Made by a program: the position numbers and the translations under genes. The notes beneath the pieces are model-generated. The model made no database searches. It was not told the DNA's origin and worked only from the letters and a program-made list of their open reading frames with translations. A stretch of 44,370 bases of DNA, taken from Flavobacteriia bacterium (lineage in GTDB: Bacteria; Bacteroidota; Bacteroidia; Flavobacteriales; Flavobacteriaceae). Each line of letters begins with the position of its first letter. The first letter of the stretch is position 1. The stretch spans positions 1-44,370 of the forward strand of contig JAAFHW010000014.1 of NCBI GenBank assembly GCA_013298525.1, in the 5' to 3' direction. This document shows, piece by piece, positions 23,605-31,762 of the stretch.

Positions 23605-24864
23605 GTGAAAAAAGACAACAAGCTAACACGTTTTTGGAAAGTTCTAGGTCCAGGACTAATAACTGGCGCAAGCGATGACGATCCATCTGGTATTGCTACT
23701 TATTCACAAGCTGGAGCTGCTTATGGTCTTTCAACTTTGTGGACTTCTGTAATAGCTTTTCCATTAATGGCAGCTATTCAGCAAATGTGCGCCAAAATAG
23801 GTTTGGTAACTTCTCAAGGATTAACAGGCGCTTTAAAAACACACTATCCAAGACCAATTTTATATTTGATGTTGTTGTTCAGTTTTCCTGCAATTGTCAT
23901 GAATATTGGTGCTGATATCGCTGGAATGGGAGCAGTTGGGAATTTACTTTTCCCCAAAATTGAAGCTACTTATTTTAGTGTCTTTTTTACAGTTTTATTG
24001 TTGGTTTTGATTGTTTATTTGCCTTATCAAAAGATTGCCAAAACATTAAAATATTTATGTATTGTGCTTTTGGTTTATTTGGTGGTGCCTTTTTTATACA
24101 AACAAGATTGGTTAGATATTGCAAAAAATACGTTTATTCCAACTATTCATTTTAATAAAGAATTTATTAGTGTTTTGGTTGGTATTTTAGGAACAACAAT
24201 ATCTCCCTATTTGTTTTTTTGGCAAGCTTCAATGGAAGTTGAGGAAATGGCTCATAAAAGTAAACATTTAATTGTGAATAAAAAGATTATCAGCGAAATG
24301 AAACAAGACGTCGATTTTGGAATGTCATTTTCAGGCGTAGTTATGTTTTTTATAATTTTAACAACAGGAACTGTTTTGTTCAAAGGTGGTATCCATCAAA
24401 TTGAAACTGTAGAACAAGCAGCAGCAGCTTTGAAACCCTTAGCAGGAAATTTTGCTTATTTACTTTTTGCCATTGGTGTTATTGGTACTGGATTGTTGGC
24501 AATTCCAGTTTTGAGTGGTTCATTATCTTATATAATCACAGAAACATTTGGTTGGCAACAAGGTTTAGATAAAAAGTTTCATGAAGCCAAAGCTTTTTAT
24601 ATAGTAATGGCAATTTCATTAATCTTAGGATTGTCATTAAATTATATAGGGATTTCTCCAGTTCAGGCATTAATTTATACTGCAATTTTATACGGAATGA
24701 CCGCTCCAGTTTTGATAGCTATCATTTTGCATATTTCCAATAACAAAAGTGTGATGGGAAGATTTACAAATAGTAGGATTTCAAATATTCTTGGTTTTAC
24801 GGCATTGATTATAATGTCGGCAGCCGCTATTGTTTTACTATACTTACAGTTAGCCGGTGATTGA
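23605..24864 (+). CDS. Nramp family divalent metal transporter, divergent type
   Basis: 419 residues from a GTG start; no ATG is available nearby and the KKDNKLTRFWKVLGPGLITG start fits the family. About eleven membrane helices. In helix 1 the Mn/Fe transporters have DPGN; here the sequence is ASDDDPSGIATYSQ. In helix 6 the usual MPHN with its metal-binding Met is replaced by TTISPYLFFWQAS. The overall Nramp layout is intact, so it is a transporter of this superfamily, but selectivity for Mn/Fe should not be assumed; Mg or another hard ion is possible. Single gene. Confidence 0.88.
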   Translation: MKKDNKLTRFWKVLGPGLITGASDDDPSGIATYSQAGAAYGLSTLWTSVIAFPLMAAIQQMCAKIGLVTSQGLTGALKTHYPRPILYLMLLFSFPAIVMNIGADIAGMGAVGNLLFPKIEATYFSVFFTVLLLVLIVYLPYQKIAKTLKYLCIVLLVYLVVPFLYKQDWLDIAKNTFIPTIHFNKEFISVLVGILGTTISPYLFFWQASMEVEEMAHKSKHLIVNKKIISEMKQDVDFGMSFSGVVMFFIILTTGTVLFKGGIHQIETVEQAAAALKPLAGNFAYLLFAIGVIGTGLLAIPVLSGSLSYIITETFGWQQGLDKKFHEAKAFYIVMAISLILGLSLNYIGISPVQALIYTAILYGMTAPVLIAIILHISNNKSVMGRFTNSRISNILGFTALIIMSAAAIVLLYLQLAGD

Positions 24865-24900
24865 TTTTTGTCAAATAAAAAGGGTAAAAAAATGATTTCT

Positions 24901-24932
24901 AACAATCTAATAATCTAAGAATCTAACAATCT
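24901..24932 (+). repeat. Four tandem octamers upstream of rocD
   Basis: Four 8-bp units run without gaps: AACAATCT, AATAATCT, AAGAATCT, AACAATCT. Only the third base varies. Seven T-rich bases separate the array from the -7 box at 24940. Confidence 0.75.
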
Positions 24933-24939
24933 TTTTTAT

Positions 24940-24947
24940 TACTTTTG
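24940..24947 (+). promoter_or_regulatory. -7 box for rocD
   Basis: TACTTTTG matches TAnnTTTG exactly. The -33 region is occupied by the octamer array 24901-24932. The leader to the rocD ATG would be about 77 bases and includes a 14-codon mini-ORF. Confidence 0.5.
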
Positions 24948-24951
24948 CTTC

Positions 24952-24996
24952 ATGGATGATTTCTCTCCACAAGAAGGAATTGATATTTTAGAATAG
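24952..24996 (+). other. 14-codon mini-ORF in the rocD leader
   Basis: ATG to TAG encodes MDDFSPQEGIDILE, 33 bases before the rocD ATG. Its start coincides with the predicted transcript start, so it would be leaderless. It is not rich in any one amino acid, so a classical attenuator peptide is not indicated; chance is a fair alternative. Confidence 0.2.
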
Positions 24997-25029
24997 CCCA
25001 TAACGAGTTTGGGTAAAAAAAGAAAAATT

Positions 25030-26310
25030 ATGTCAGTTTTAGAAAAAATGAGTTCTGCCGATGCTATTGCATTAGAAGATAAATACGGAGCTCACAATTA
25101 TCATCCACTACCAGTTGTTTTGAGTAGAGGAGAAGGTGTTTATGTTTGGGATGTTGAAGGAAAAAAGTATTACGATTTTCTTTCGGCTTATTCTGCTGTA
25201 AATCAAGGTCATTGTCATCCAAAAATTGTTGGAGCAATGATTAATCAAGCGCAGACTTTAACCTTAACTTCTAGAGCTTTTTACAACGATAAGTTGGGAG
25301 TTTATGAAGAGTTTGTTACAAAATACTTCGGATTTGATAAAGTGCTTCCAATGAATACAGGTGCTGAAGCGGTAGAAACGGCTTTAAAACTTTGTAGAAA
25401 ATGGGCGTATGAGAAAAAAGGAATTAATGAAAACGAAGCACAAATTATCGTTTGTGACGGAAATTTCCACGGAAGAACTACGACTATCATTTCGTTTTCT
25501 AATGATGAAAATGCTAGAAAGAATTTCGGACCTTATACAGCAGGATTTATCAAAATTCCTTACGATAACATCGAAGCATTAGAAAACGCGCTTAAATCGT
25601 CTAAAAATATCGCAGGTTTCCTTGTAGAACCTATTCAAGGTGAAGCTGGAGTTTATACACCAGCAGAAGATTATTTGGCGAAAGCTAAAGCACTTTGTGT
25701 GGCTAACAACGTTTTATTTATTGCTGATGAGGTTCAAACCGGAATTGCAAGAACAGGTTCGATATTGGCAGTTTGCGGAAATTGTACTTGCGAAAATGCT
25801 TGCGAAAAACAAGCAACTTATGTGGCTCCAGATATTTTAATTCTTGGAAAAGCTTTATCAGGTGGTGCTTATCCAGTTTCGGCTGTTTTGGCAAATGATC
25901 ACATTATGAATGTTATCAAACCAGGTCAGCATGGTTCTACTTTTGGTGGAAATCCTGTTGCAGGTGCTGTTGCTATTGCTGCTTTGGAAGTTGTTAATGA
26001 TGAAAATTTATCTCAAAATGCACGTCGTTTAGGAAAAATTTTCAGAGAAAAAATAGGAGAATTTGTTGAATCATCCAATATCGCAACTTTAGTACGTGGA
26101 AAAGGGTTGTTGAATGCGATTGTAATCAACGATACCGAAGAAAGTGACACAGCTTGGAATATTTGTATGGCATTGCGCGATAACGGATTATTGGCTAAGC
26201 CAACTCATGGAAATATTATTCGTTTCGCTCCACCATTAGTAATGAACGAAGAACAATTATTAGATTGTATTTTGATTATTATCACTACTTTGAAGCAATT
26301 TGAAAAGTAA
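25030..26310 (+). CDS. rocD: Ornithine aminotransferase
   Basis: 426 residues from the ATG at 25030 (MSVLEKMSS); the frame is open from a TTG at 25009 but that is less likely. A PLP enzyme of class III that converts ornithine and 2-oxoglutarate to glutamate semialdehyde and glutamate. The PLP lysine is Lys274 in [40 protein letters not shown] and [12 protein letters not shown] are all present. Unusual is a Cys-rich insert before the PLP lysine: Cys249, 252, 254 and 258 ([14 protein letters not shown]), a CxxCxCx3C pattern that could bind metal. Promoter region carries the octamer array. Confidence 0.95.
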   Translation: MSVLEKMSSADAIALEDKYGAHNYHPLPVVLSRGEGVYVWDVEGKKYYDFLSAYSAVNQGHCHPKIVGAMINQAQTLTLTSRAFYNDKLGVYEEFVTKYFGFDKVLPMNTGAEAVETALKLCRKWAYEKKGINENEAQIIVCDGNFHGRTTTIISFSNDENARKNFGPYTAGFIKIPYDNIEALENALKSSKNIAGFLVEPIQGEAGVYTPAEDYLAKAKALCVANNVLFIADEVQTGIARTGSILAVCGNCTCENACEKQATYVAPDILILGKALSGGAYPVSAVLANDHIMNVIKPGQHGSTFGGNPVAGAVAIAALEVVNDENLSQNARRLGKIFREKIGEFVESSNIATLVRGKGLLNAIVINDTEESDTAWNICMALRDNGLLAKPTHGNIIRFAPPLVMNEEQLLDCILIIITTLKQFEK

Positions 26311-26345
26311 AATTTTAACCAACCAATAACCAAAACAATTACTTT

Positions 26346-26801
26346 ATGGAAAACCAAAACAATTTACAATTAAACGAACAAGCTGTTGCAGGATTAAGAG
26401 AAAGTGCAAAATGGTCAACTTTCTTATCCATTCTTGGATTCATTGGAATCGGATTTATGGTTTTAGCCGCTATTTTTGCAGGATTGGCAATGTCTGTAAT
26501 ACCAGATGATCCTTATGGAACAGGAATGAATCCTATGGGAGCAATGAAAAGTTTTATACCAATAATTTACATTGTTTTTGCAGCGATATATTTCTTTCCA
26601 GTATTGTATTTGTACAAATATGCTAAAGGAATGAAAGAAGCCTTAAATTTTCAAAATTCTGATACACTTTCAGGTGCTTGTGTTCAATTAGGGAAACACC
26701 ATAAATTTCTTGGAATTATGACAATAGTTTTAATTTCACTTTATTTAATTATTATTGTTGGATTTGTTGCATTCTTTGCTTCGATGGCAGGTAGTATGTA
26801 A
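26346..26801 (+). CDS. DUF5362 family membrane protein
   Basis: 151 residues with three or four membrane helices (about 26-50, 73-93 and 118-145). The polar N-terminus MENQNNLQLNEQAVAGLRESAKW and the segment LSGACVQLGKHHKFLGIM resemble DUF5362. It starts 35 bases after rocD on the same strand and ends at a terminator shared with the opposing CCC-motif gene. Unknown function. Confidence 0.82.
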   Translation: MENQNNLQLNEQAVAGLRESAKWSTFLSILGFIGIGFMVLAAIFAGLAMSVIPDDPYGTGMNPMGAMKSFIPIIYIVFAAIYFFPVLYLYKYAKGMKEALNFQNSDTLSGACVQLGKHHKFLGIMTIVLISLYLIIIVGFVAFFASMAGSM

Positions 26802-26820
26802 TTCAAATAGATATAGAAAC

Positions 26821-26859
26821 AAAAAATCCGTCGAGTAAATAACTTGACGGATTTTTTTT
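26821..26859. terminator. Bidirectional terminator between DUF5362 and the CCC-motif gene
   Basis: TCCGTCGAGT (26827-26836) pairs with ACTTGACGGA (26842-26851) with one G-T wobble. A and T runs flank the stem, so it can stop both converging transcripts. Confidence 0.88.
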
Positions 26860-26873
26860 ATAAAAATAGTTTA

Positions 26874-27206
26874 TTACATTCCTTGCAATTGTTTGATTTT
26901 TTCTTGCATTAAAGCAGGATCTTGTAACGCTTCTAATCCGAAGTATGATAAAATCCAAATGAAATAAATTAAAGAAACGGCATTAATTACTACTCCAATT
27001 ATAGCTAATATTCTACCAACATTTAGGTTTGAATAATTGCTAAATTTTTCAGGTGAAGCTTTGTATAATTCCATGTCCTTTTTTGCCAATACAAGCGCTA
27101 TTATGCCAAGTATTAATCCAACAATTCCATAACAGCAACAAGTTAAAATTGAAATAATTCCGAGAACGAGAACTGCCGTAGCATTAGGTAATTTTTGATT
27201 TTCCAT
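26874..27206 (-). CDS. CCC-motif membrane protein (DUF4190-like)
   Basis: 110 residues with two main helices (about 10-38 and 63-86). The run of three cysteines in ISILTCCCYGIVGLILGIIAL is the hallmark of this Flavobacteriia family. Members resemble interferon-induced-transmembrane (CD225)-like two-helix proteins and have no known role. It follows the DUF2752 gene by 17 bases. Confidence 0.82.
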   Translation of the reverse strand: MENQKLPNATAVLVLGIISILTCCCYGIVGLILGIIALVLAKKDMELYKASPEKFSNYSNLNVGRILAIIGVVINAVSLIYFIWILSYFGLEALQDPALMQEKIKQLQGM

Positions 27207-27223
27207 TTTTTAGTTTTTATTGG

Positions 27224-27505
27224 TTAGTATATAAATTTCATTTTGTAAACATAAGAAATAATCATAACAATTGCATTCACCAAAGCAAGCGATATCACTA
27301 TTTTTTGATAATTTCTTTTTTTATCAAAAATAAAAAGCAAAATCGATAGGCCAAGAAGTAATGTGGTGTATATGGCAGGAAACATTTTAAAAGCTTCACT
27401 AAAGTTTCCATGGAGTAACAAATTTAGTGAACGTTGCGTACCGCATCCAATACAATCTATTCCGAAAGTTTGCTTAAACATACAAGGCAACATCTTATCT
27501 TCCAT
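27224..27505 (-). CDS. DUF2752 family membrane protein
   Basis: 93 residues from the ATG at 27505 (MEDKMLPC); a start 3 codons earlier is possible. Three membrane segments. It has the DUF2752 signature: a Cys-Pro-like start (LPCMFKQTFG), then CIGCGTQRSLNLLLHG, in which the GCGxTR-like motif is conserved. Function unknown. First gene of a two-gene minus-strand unit with the CCC-motif gene. Confidence 0.85.
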   Translation of the reverse strand: MEDKMLPCMFKQTFGIDCIGCGTQRSLNLLLHGNFSEAFKMFPAIYTTLLLGLSILLFIFDKKRNYQKIVISLALVNAIVMIISYVYKMKFIY

Positions 27506-27575
27506 TATTTGCATTTATTATTTTATAATTTTACAAATAAAAAATTAAAATACATCATTCTAATATTAAGTTTTC

Positions 27576-27583
27576 TATTTTTG
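27576..27583 (+). promoter_or_regulatory. -7 box for the 59-residue membrane protein and Smr gene
   Basis: TATTTTTG, an exact TAnnTTTG match, lies 13 bases before a triple ATG at 27597. This supports the short gene downstream being expressed. Confidence 0.45.
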
Positions 27584-27596
27584 AATTTTTAAAATA

Positions 27597-27776
27597 ATGA
27601 TGATGAAAAAATTATTAATTCCCATTTTGCTGATTGCTTTTTTTGTTGCTTTTTGGAACCAAAATAGTGAGAAGCCAAACCTGTATATCACGATAATTGC
27701 CGTCCTAATTTTTATGTTTGGCATGATGAAATTATCAGCAAAAGTTCCACCAAAAGATGATGAAAATGACAGCTAA
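27597..27776 (+). CDS. 59-residue membrane protein, unknown function
   Basis: Starts with three consecutive ATG codons (27597, 27600, 27603). Two hydrophobic segments, LLIPILLIAFFVAFW (about 6-20) and ITIIAVLIFMFGMM (about 32-45), are separated by the polar NQNSEKPN, with a charged tail PPKDDENDS. A good -7 box precedes it and its stop overlaps the start of the Smr gene by 11 bases, suggesting coupled translation. The codon pattern and topology look real, although it is short. Confidence 0.65.
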   Translation: MMMKKLLIPILLIAFFVAFWNQNSEKPNLYITIIAVLIFMFGMMKLSAKVPPKDDENDS

Positions 27777-28329
27777 AAAATTTGAAGTAGGCGATAGGGT
27801 TTCGGTTTTGGATGAGGCAATAAATGGTGTTGTTGTTGCTGTTGAAAATAATGATATCACTATCGAGACTACAGATGGATTTATGATGACATATTTTGTC
27901 AACGAATTAATTAAAGAAAACAATACCAATTACTTAGGTTCAATCAATACAACTGATACTTTACATAAAAAAAATATTGATTCAACACCTAAAAAAAAGA
28001 ATAATGTTCCAGTTTTTAAGTCGGATAAGATTGAAAAAGGCATCCCAGAATTTGATTTACATATTGAAAAATTAGTTAAAAATTTTCGTGGAATGAACAA
28101 TTTTGACATCCTCAATATTCAAACAGAAACGGCAAAAAGACACATTGAATTTGCTATCAGAAATCGCATTCCGAAAATCGTTTTTATACATGGTGTTGGC
28201 GAAGGAGTTTTGAAAGCTGAATTGGATTTTATGTTAAAACGATATGAGAATATTTCGTTCCAAGATGCCAATTATCAAAAATATGGATTGGGTGCAACGG
28301 AAGTTTATTTTAAGCAAAATGTAAAATAA
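27766..28329 (+). CDS. Smr domain protein with N-terminal DUF2027-type region
   Basis: 187 residues from the ATG at 27766 (MTAKKFEVGDRV); a start three codons earlier is possible. The N-terminal half is a small SH3-like beta domain (GDRVSVLDEAINGVVVAV). A Lys-rich linker leads to a C-terminal Smr domain with FDLHIEKL and the motif HGVGEGVLK, followed by YGLGATEVYF. Smr domains act as nucleases or nick DNA/RNA in MutS2 and stand-alone proteins. The target is unknown; recent Smr work on ribosome rescue is one option. Confidence 0.88.
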   Translation: MTAKKFEVGDRVSVLDEAINGVVVAVENNDITIETTDGFMMTYFVNELIKENNTNYLGSINTTDTLHKKNIDSTPKKKNNVPVFKSDKIEKGIPEFDLHIEKLVKNFRGMNNFDILNIQTETAKRHIEFAIRNRIPKIVFIHGVGEGVLKAELDFMLKRYENISFQDANYQKYGLGATEVYFKQNVK

Positions 28330-28336
28330 TAATCAG

Positions 28337-28344
28337 TATTTTTG
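28337..28344 (+). promoter_or_regulatory. -7 box for the cysteine desulfurase gene
   Basis: TATTTTTG matches TAnnTTTG exactly, eight bases after the Smr stop codon. It would give a leader of about 60 bases. Confidence 0.45.
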
Positions 28345-28410
28345 CATTTATAATATCCAAATAGAAATGTAAATTCAACACAAAAAGATGTTGAAACTAG
28401 TTTAGAATTC

Positions 28411-29532
28411 ATGAAAAAAATATACCTCGATAACGCTGCAACAACTCAAGTTCGACAAGAAGTAATCAATGAAATGATTGGTGTACTTCAAAATGATTTT
28501 GGAAATCCATCGTCTACACATAGTTTTGGTAGAAGTGCAAAAACGATTTTAGAAACTTCAAGAAAGTCTGTTGCCAAAATTATGGGTTGTAATGCACAAG
28601 AAATTATTTTTACCGCTAATGCTACCGAAGCTACCAATTGGATTCTTAAAAGCGCTGTAAATGACTTGAAAGTAGAAAGAATCATAACTAGTAAAGTAGA
28701 ACATCACGCTACTTTATACACGGTTAAAAATTTGCAAAAGCAATTCGGAATTGAAGTTGATTACGTAAATATTTTGCCGTCTGGAACTATTGATATTACT
28801 CATTTGGTAACGTTATTGGCTAAAAGCGGAAAGACTTTGGTGACTTTAATGCATGTTAATAATGAAATTGGTGCTGTTTTAGATATTGAAAAAGTAGGTA
28901 GAATTTGTCATCAGCATGATGCTTTATTTCATTGTGATACGGTCCAATCTGTTGGAAAAAAGGAGTTTAATTTACACGAACTTCCTATAGATTTCGCAGT
29001 TGCAAGTGCGCATAAATTTCATGGACCTAAAGGTGCTGGATTTGCTTATGTAAAAAAAGGCATCGTTTTGCAGCCTTTTTTATATGGTGGCGAGCAAGAA
29101 AAAGGACTTCGTGCCGGAACTGAAGCAGTGCATCAAGTAGCTGGAATGGCTAAAGCATTAGAACTATCTTACGAACATTTAGTGGAAGAACGACAAGCTA
29201 TTTCAGACTTGAAAAGCTATTGTGAAGCACAATTGAAACTTCATTTTCCTGAGATTAAAGTCAACGGAAGCGATACTTTTTATAATATTTTGAATGTTTT
29301 ACTTCCTTTTTCAGAAGAAAAAACGGCTATGATTTTGTTTAATTTAGATATGAAAGGAATTGCTGTTTCTCGCGGAAGCGCCTGTCAAAGTGGAAGTGTA
29401 AAACCATCACACGTATTATCAGAAATCTTAGCAGAAGAAGATTTGAAAAAACCAAGTTTAAGAATTTCTTTCAGTCATTACAATACCAAAGAAGATATTG
29501 ATGCTTTGATTGATGGGTTGAAAGGGATTTAA
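28411..29532 (+). CDS. Cysteine desulfurase family protein (NifS/IscS class)
   Basis: 373 residues, a PLP enzyme of aminotransferase class V that takes sulfur from cysteine for Fe-S clusters, thiolated tRNA or related uses. MKKIYLDNAATTQ opens the protein. The PLP lysine is Lys202 in ASAHKFHGPKG. The persulfide Cys325 lies in SRGSACQSGS. Length and the short loop around the Cys resemble IscS/NifS (group I) more than SufS. No iscU, sufBCD or mnmA gene is adjacent, so its acceptor is not shown by context. Confidence 0.93.
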   Translation: MKKIYLDNAATTQVRQEVINEMIGVLQNDFGNPSSTHSFGRSAKTILETSRKSVAKIMGCNAQEIIFTANATEATNWILKSAVNDLKVERIITSKVEHHATLYTVKNLQKQFGIEVDYVNILPSGTIDITHLVTLLAKSGKTLVTLMHVNNEIGAVLDIEKVGRICHQHDALFHCDTVQSVGKKEFNLHELPIDFAVASAHKFHGPKGAGFAYVKKGIVLQPFLYGGEQEKGLRAGTEAVHQVAGMAKALELSYEHLVEERQAISDLKSYCEAQLKLHFPEIKVNGSDTFYNILNVLLPFSEEKTAMILFNLDMKGIAVSRGSACQSGSVKPSHVLSEILAEEDLKKPSLRISFSHYNTKEDIDALIDGLKGI

Positions 29533-29533
29533 A

Positions 29534-29887
29534 TTATTTTTTGAGTACTTCTGAAACTCTAAATTTCACAATTTTAGTTATCAAATCTAAAGGCATTGGT
29601 TCGTTTATAGGATATTGAACCGAACCTTTTCCTTGTTTATATTTAGCTAATTCTTCAGTAAATTCGGCATGTCCAGTTGGTGTTGCGTAAAATCCAATAT
29701 GGTTTTTGTAACCAGCAAAATAGACCAAAGCTTTTCCATTTAATTTATAAGCAGGCATTCCGTAACTGATGCTTTCATTGGTGTTTGGTGCTGCATTCTT
29801 TATGGTTTTTCTAACTTCTTGTAAGAGAATTTGAGTTTCTTTTGGAAAGCTAGAAATGTACTCGTCGGTAGATTTTGGTTTGTCCAT
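29534..29887 (-). CDS. DUF1801 family protein (YdhG-like)
   Basis: 117 residues of the DUF1801/YdhG family: STDEYISSFP, ESISYGMPAYKL, LVYFAGYKNHIGFYATP and PLDLITKIVKFRV. The fold is a small alpha/beta domain; annotations as an iron chaperone in Bacillus rest on limited data. Convergent with the cysteine desulfurase gene, with one base between the stops. Confidence 0.9.
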   Translation of the reverse strand: MDKPKSTDEYISSFPKETQILLQEVRKTIKNAAPNTNESISYGMPAYKLNGKALVYFAGYKNHIGFYATPTGHAEFTEELAKYKQGKGSVQYPINEPMPLDLITKIVKFRVSEVLKK

Positions 29888-29913
29888 TTGTTGTCTTTTA
29901 ATCTATCAAATAT

Positions 29914-29948
29914 AAAAAAATCCTCATTTACTTTTGCAAATGAGGATT
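29914..29948 (-). terminator. Terminator after the SIMPL gene
   Basis: An 11-bp perfect stem (29919-29929 with 29938-29948) and an 8-base loop. On the minus strand it is followed by seven T. It separates the SIMPL gene from DUF1801. Confidence 0.88.
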
Positions 29949-29969
29949 CGTATTTGGCATCTAAAAATA

Positions 29970-30683
29970 TTAATCAATCTTGGTATTCATATTTACATTT
30001 GCTGTATAATTCAGTAATTGACCACTTGCCGAAACGCCTTCGCCTCCCATACTTTTATTATACGTTTGAAGATTTCCTGAGTTTACCGACATATTAATTG
30101 CATTCACAGGACTGTTGGTGGATTTAAGATATGTAATTTTTCCAACTTTTAGTTTTGCGGCTCTAGCTAATCTTTCTGTGGTTTCAATGGCATCAGCAAC
30201 TGCAAGTTCTTGTGCTTGTTTCATAAAAGTAGCCGCTTCTGTATGGAAATAAGCTACTTTTTCAATTTCGTAGATTTTAGTTTTTAGAATTTCTTCGGTA
30301 AAATCTTGCATTCTTTTGATGTCTTTGAGAGTAAAAATAATTTTTTGATTGGATTCAAAACCTACAAAAACTTCTTTCTTTTGAGCGTTGTCGTATTTGA
30401 ATTCTTTGTCAGTATAAATCAGACTTACCTTAATATCGGTAGTGTCTGAAACGTATTTTTTGATTATAGTAAGTACGTCTTTTGATGTTTTTTGCGTTTC
30501 ATTCATAGCATCACGAAGTGCTGGTTTTACAAATCTAACTGCAATAGTAATATGTGCAGCATTTGGAAAAGTAGATTTGGTTCCAACACCTACAACACTT
30601 ATGGTACTGTCATCATTAATAGCGTTTTGAGAGAATACAATGCTGCTAAATAAGCAACAAATTAAGAAGAAAAAGTTTTTCAT
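29970..30683 (-). CDS. SIMPL domain (DUF541) exported protein
   Basis: 237 residues. Signal peptide MKNFFFLICCLFSSIVFSQ. The mature protein is a SIMPL/DUF541 domain: STISVVGVGTKSTFPNAAHITIAV near its start, the long helix with AMNETQKTSKDVLTIIKKY, and AQELAVADAIETTERLARAAKLKVGKI. Such proteins form ring-shaped periplasmic or outer-membrane-associated oligomers (BP26 of Brucella); the role is not settled. Single gene with its own terminator. Confidence 0.9.
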   Translation of the reverse strand: MKNFFFLICCLFSSIVFSQNAINDDSTISVVGVGTKSTFPNAAHITIAVRFVKPALRDAMNETQKTSKDVLTIIKKYVSDTTDIKVSLIYTDKEFKYDNAQKKEVFVGFESNQKIIFTLKDIKRMQDFTEEILKTKIYEIEKVAYFHTEAATFMKQAQELAVADAIETTERLARAAKLKVGKITYLKSTNSPVNAINMSVNSGNLQTYNKSMGGEGVSASGQLLNYTANVNMNTKID

Positions 30684-30735
30684 TTGGTTATAGTTTTGAT
30701 TTCCTCTGAAAACGATTTATTTTATTAAATAGTAT

Positions 30736-30771
30736 AAAAAAATCCTCAACTACTTTTTGTAATTGAGGATT
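30736..30771 (-). terminator. Terminator of the mlaEFD-like operon
   Basis: AATCCTCAA (30741-30749) pairs with TTGAGGATT (30763-30771), with further pairing after a C/A mismatch. On the minus strand the stem is followed by a T run. It lies 27 bases after the MCE-domain gene stop. Confidence 0.85.
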
Positions 30772-30797
30772 ATATCTTTGTAAATTGATGTTGTGTT

Positions 30798-31754
30798 TTA
30801 TTTTTTTGCGGCTTTAGCTTTAGCTTTTTCTTGTTTTTTGAAGTATCCTCTGAAAAAGAAATTGTGTTTTAGTGCTTCCAAATTTTCATTCAATTTGCCA
30901 CTTGCTTGATTTAAATTAATCATAGTAGAATCAATTTGTTTTACCAATTTAGGATCATTTGATAGGTAATTTAAAGCTCCTTTTCCGTCTTTTAAATTAG
31001 TTATGGTTTTATTGATTTGCTCACTAGATTTTTCTAAATTCACAATAATCATTTTGATTTTTCTTCCTGTGACAGTATCTTTTAATGCTCCAACAACGTT
31101 GTCTTTATTGTTTAAATCATTGATTATTTTATTCAAATTAGCCATTGATTTTGAGGTACTTTGGGTTGTTACTTTTAAATTATAAATTGTTTGTTTCAAA
31201 TCGTCACTCATCACGGTATCGTTTATCAACATTCCGATAGTACCTTTTTTACTATTAATTTGATTGGTGATTTTTACTAAATTATCTGTAATTAACTTAG
31301 CATTTTCACTTGTAGAATTTATAGTTTTTAGAATTTCATCGGTTGATGCTTTGTTTTCCGATAAAATGACATCACCATCTTTAACCATTTCATTAGATTT
31401 TTTACCTGGAATTATATTTACAATCATGTTTCCAACCAAACCATCTGAACCTATTGAAGCCATAGCATCTTTTTTAATGTGGGATGCAATATCTTCCTCG
31501 ATTAGCATATCAACTTTTATAAGTGAATCATTTACAATAATAATTTTTTTCACAGTTCCAACGTTTATTCCTGAAAAACGCACATTGTTTCCATGTTGTA
31601 ATCCATTTACATTTTTGAAAACGGCACTTATTTGGATGGTTTCATTGAACATATCTTTTTTATTACCAATAAAATAGATGGCAATTATGAAAAATAATGA
31701 GCCAATTATGACAAATATTCCAAGTTTAATTTTTTGATTTGTTGATTTTTCCAT
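30798..31754 (-). CDS. MlaD-like MCE domain protein
   Basis: 318 residues: one N-terminal membrane helix (about 8-28), a single MCE domain (about 37-115, with VFKNVNGLQHGNNVRFSGINVGTV), a long helical region rich in Asn/Lys/Ser (about 130-300), and a basic tail KAKAKAAKK. In Gram-negatives MlaD forms the periplasmic hexamer that carries phospholipid between the MlaEF complex and partner proteins. Third gene of an EFD operon; no MlaC or MlaB gene follows. Confidence 0.92.
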   Translation of the reverse strand: MEKSTNQKIKLGIFVIIGSLFFIIAIYFIGNKKDMFNETIQISAVFKNVNGLQHGNNVRFSGINVGTVKKIIIVNDSLIKVDMLIEEDIASHIKKDAMASIGSDGLVGNMIVNIIPGKKSNEMVKDGDVILSENKASTDEILKTINSTSENAKLITDNLVKITNQINSKKGTIGMLINDTVMSDDLKQTIYNLKVTTQSTSKSMANLNKIINDLNNKDNVVGALKDTVTGRKIKMIIVNLEKSSEQINKTITNLKDGKGALNYLSNDPKLVKQIDSTMINLNQASGKLNENLEALKHNFFFRGYFKKQEKAKAKAAKK

Positions 31755-31762
31755 GTTCTATT

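Noticed and set aside
24901..24932. Octamer array as a CRISPR
   Set aside because: Units are 8 bp with no spacers and no cas genes are present.
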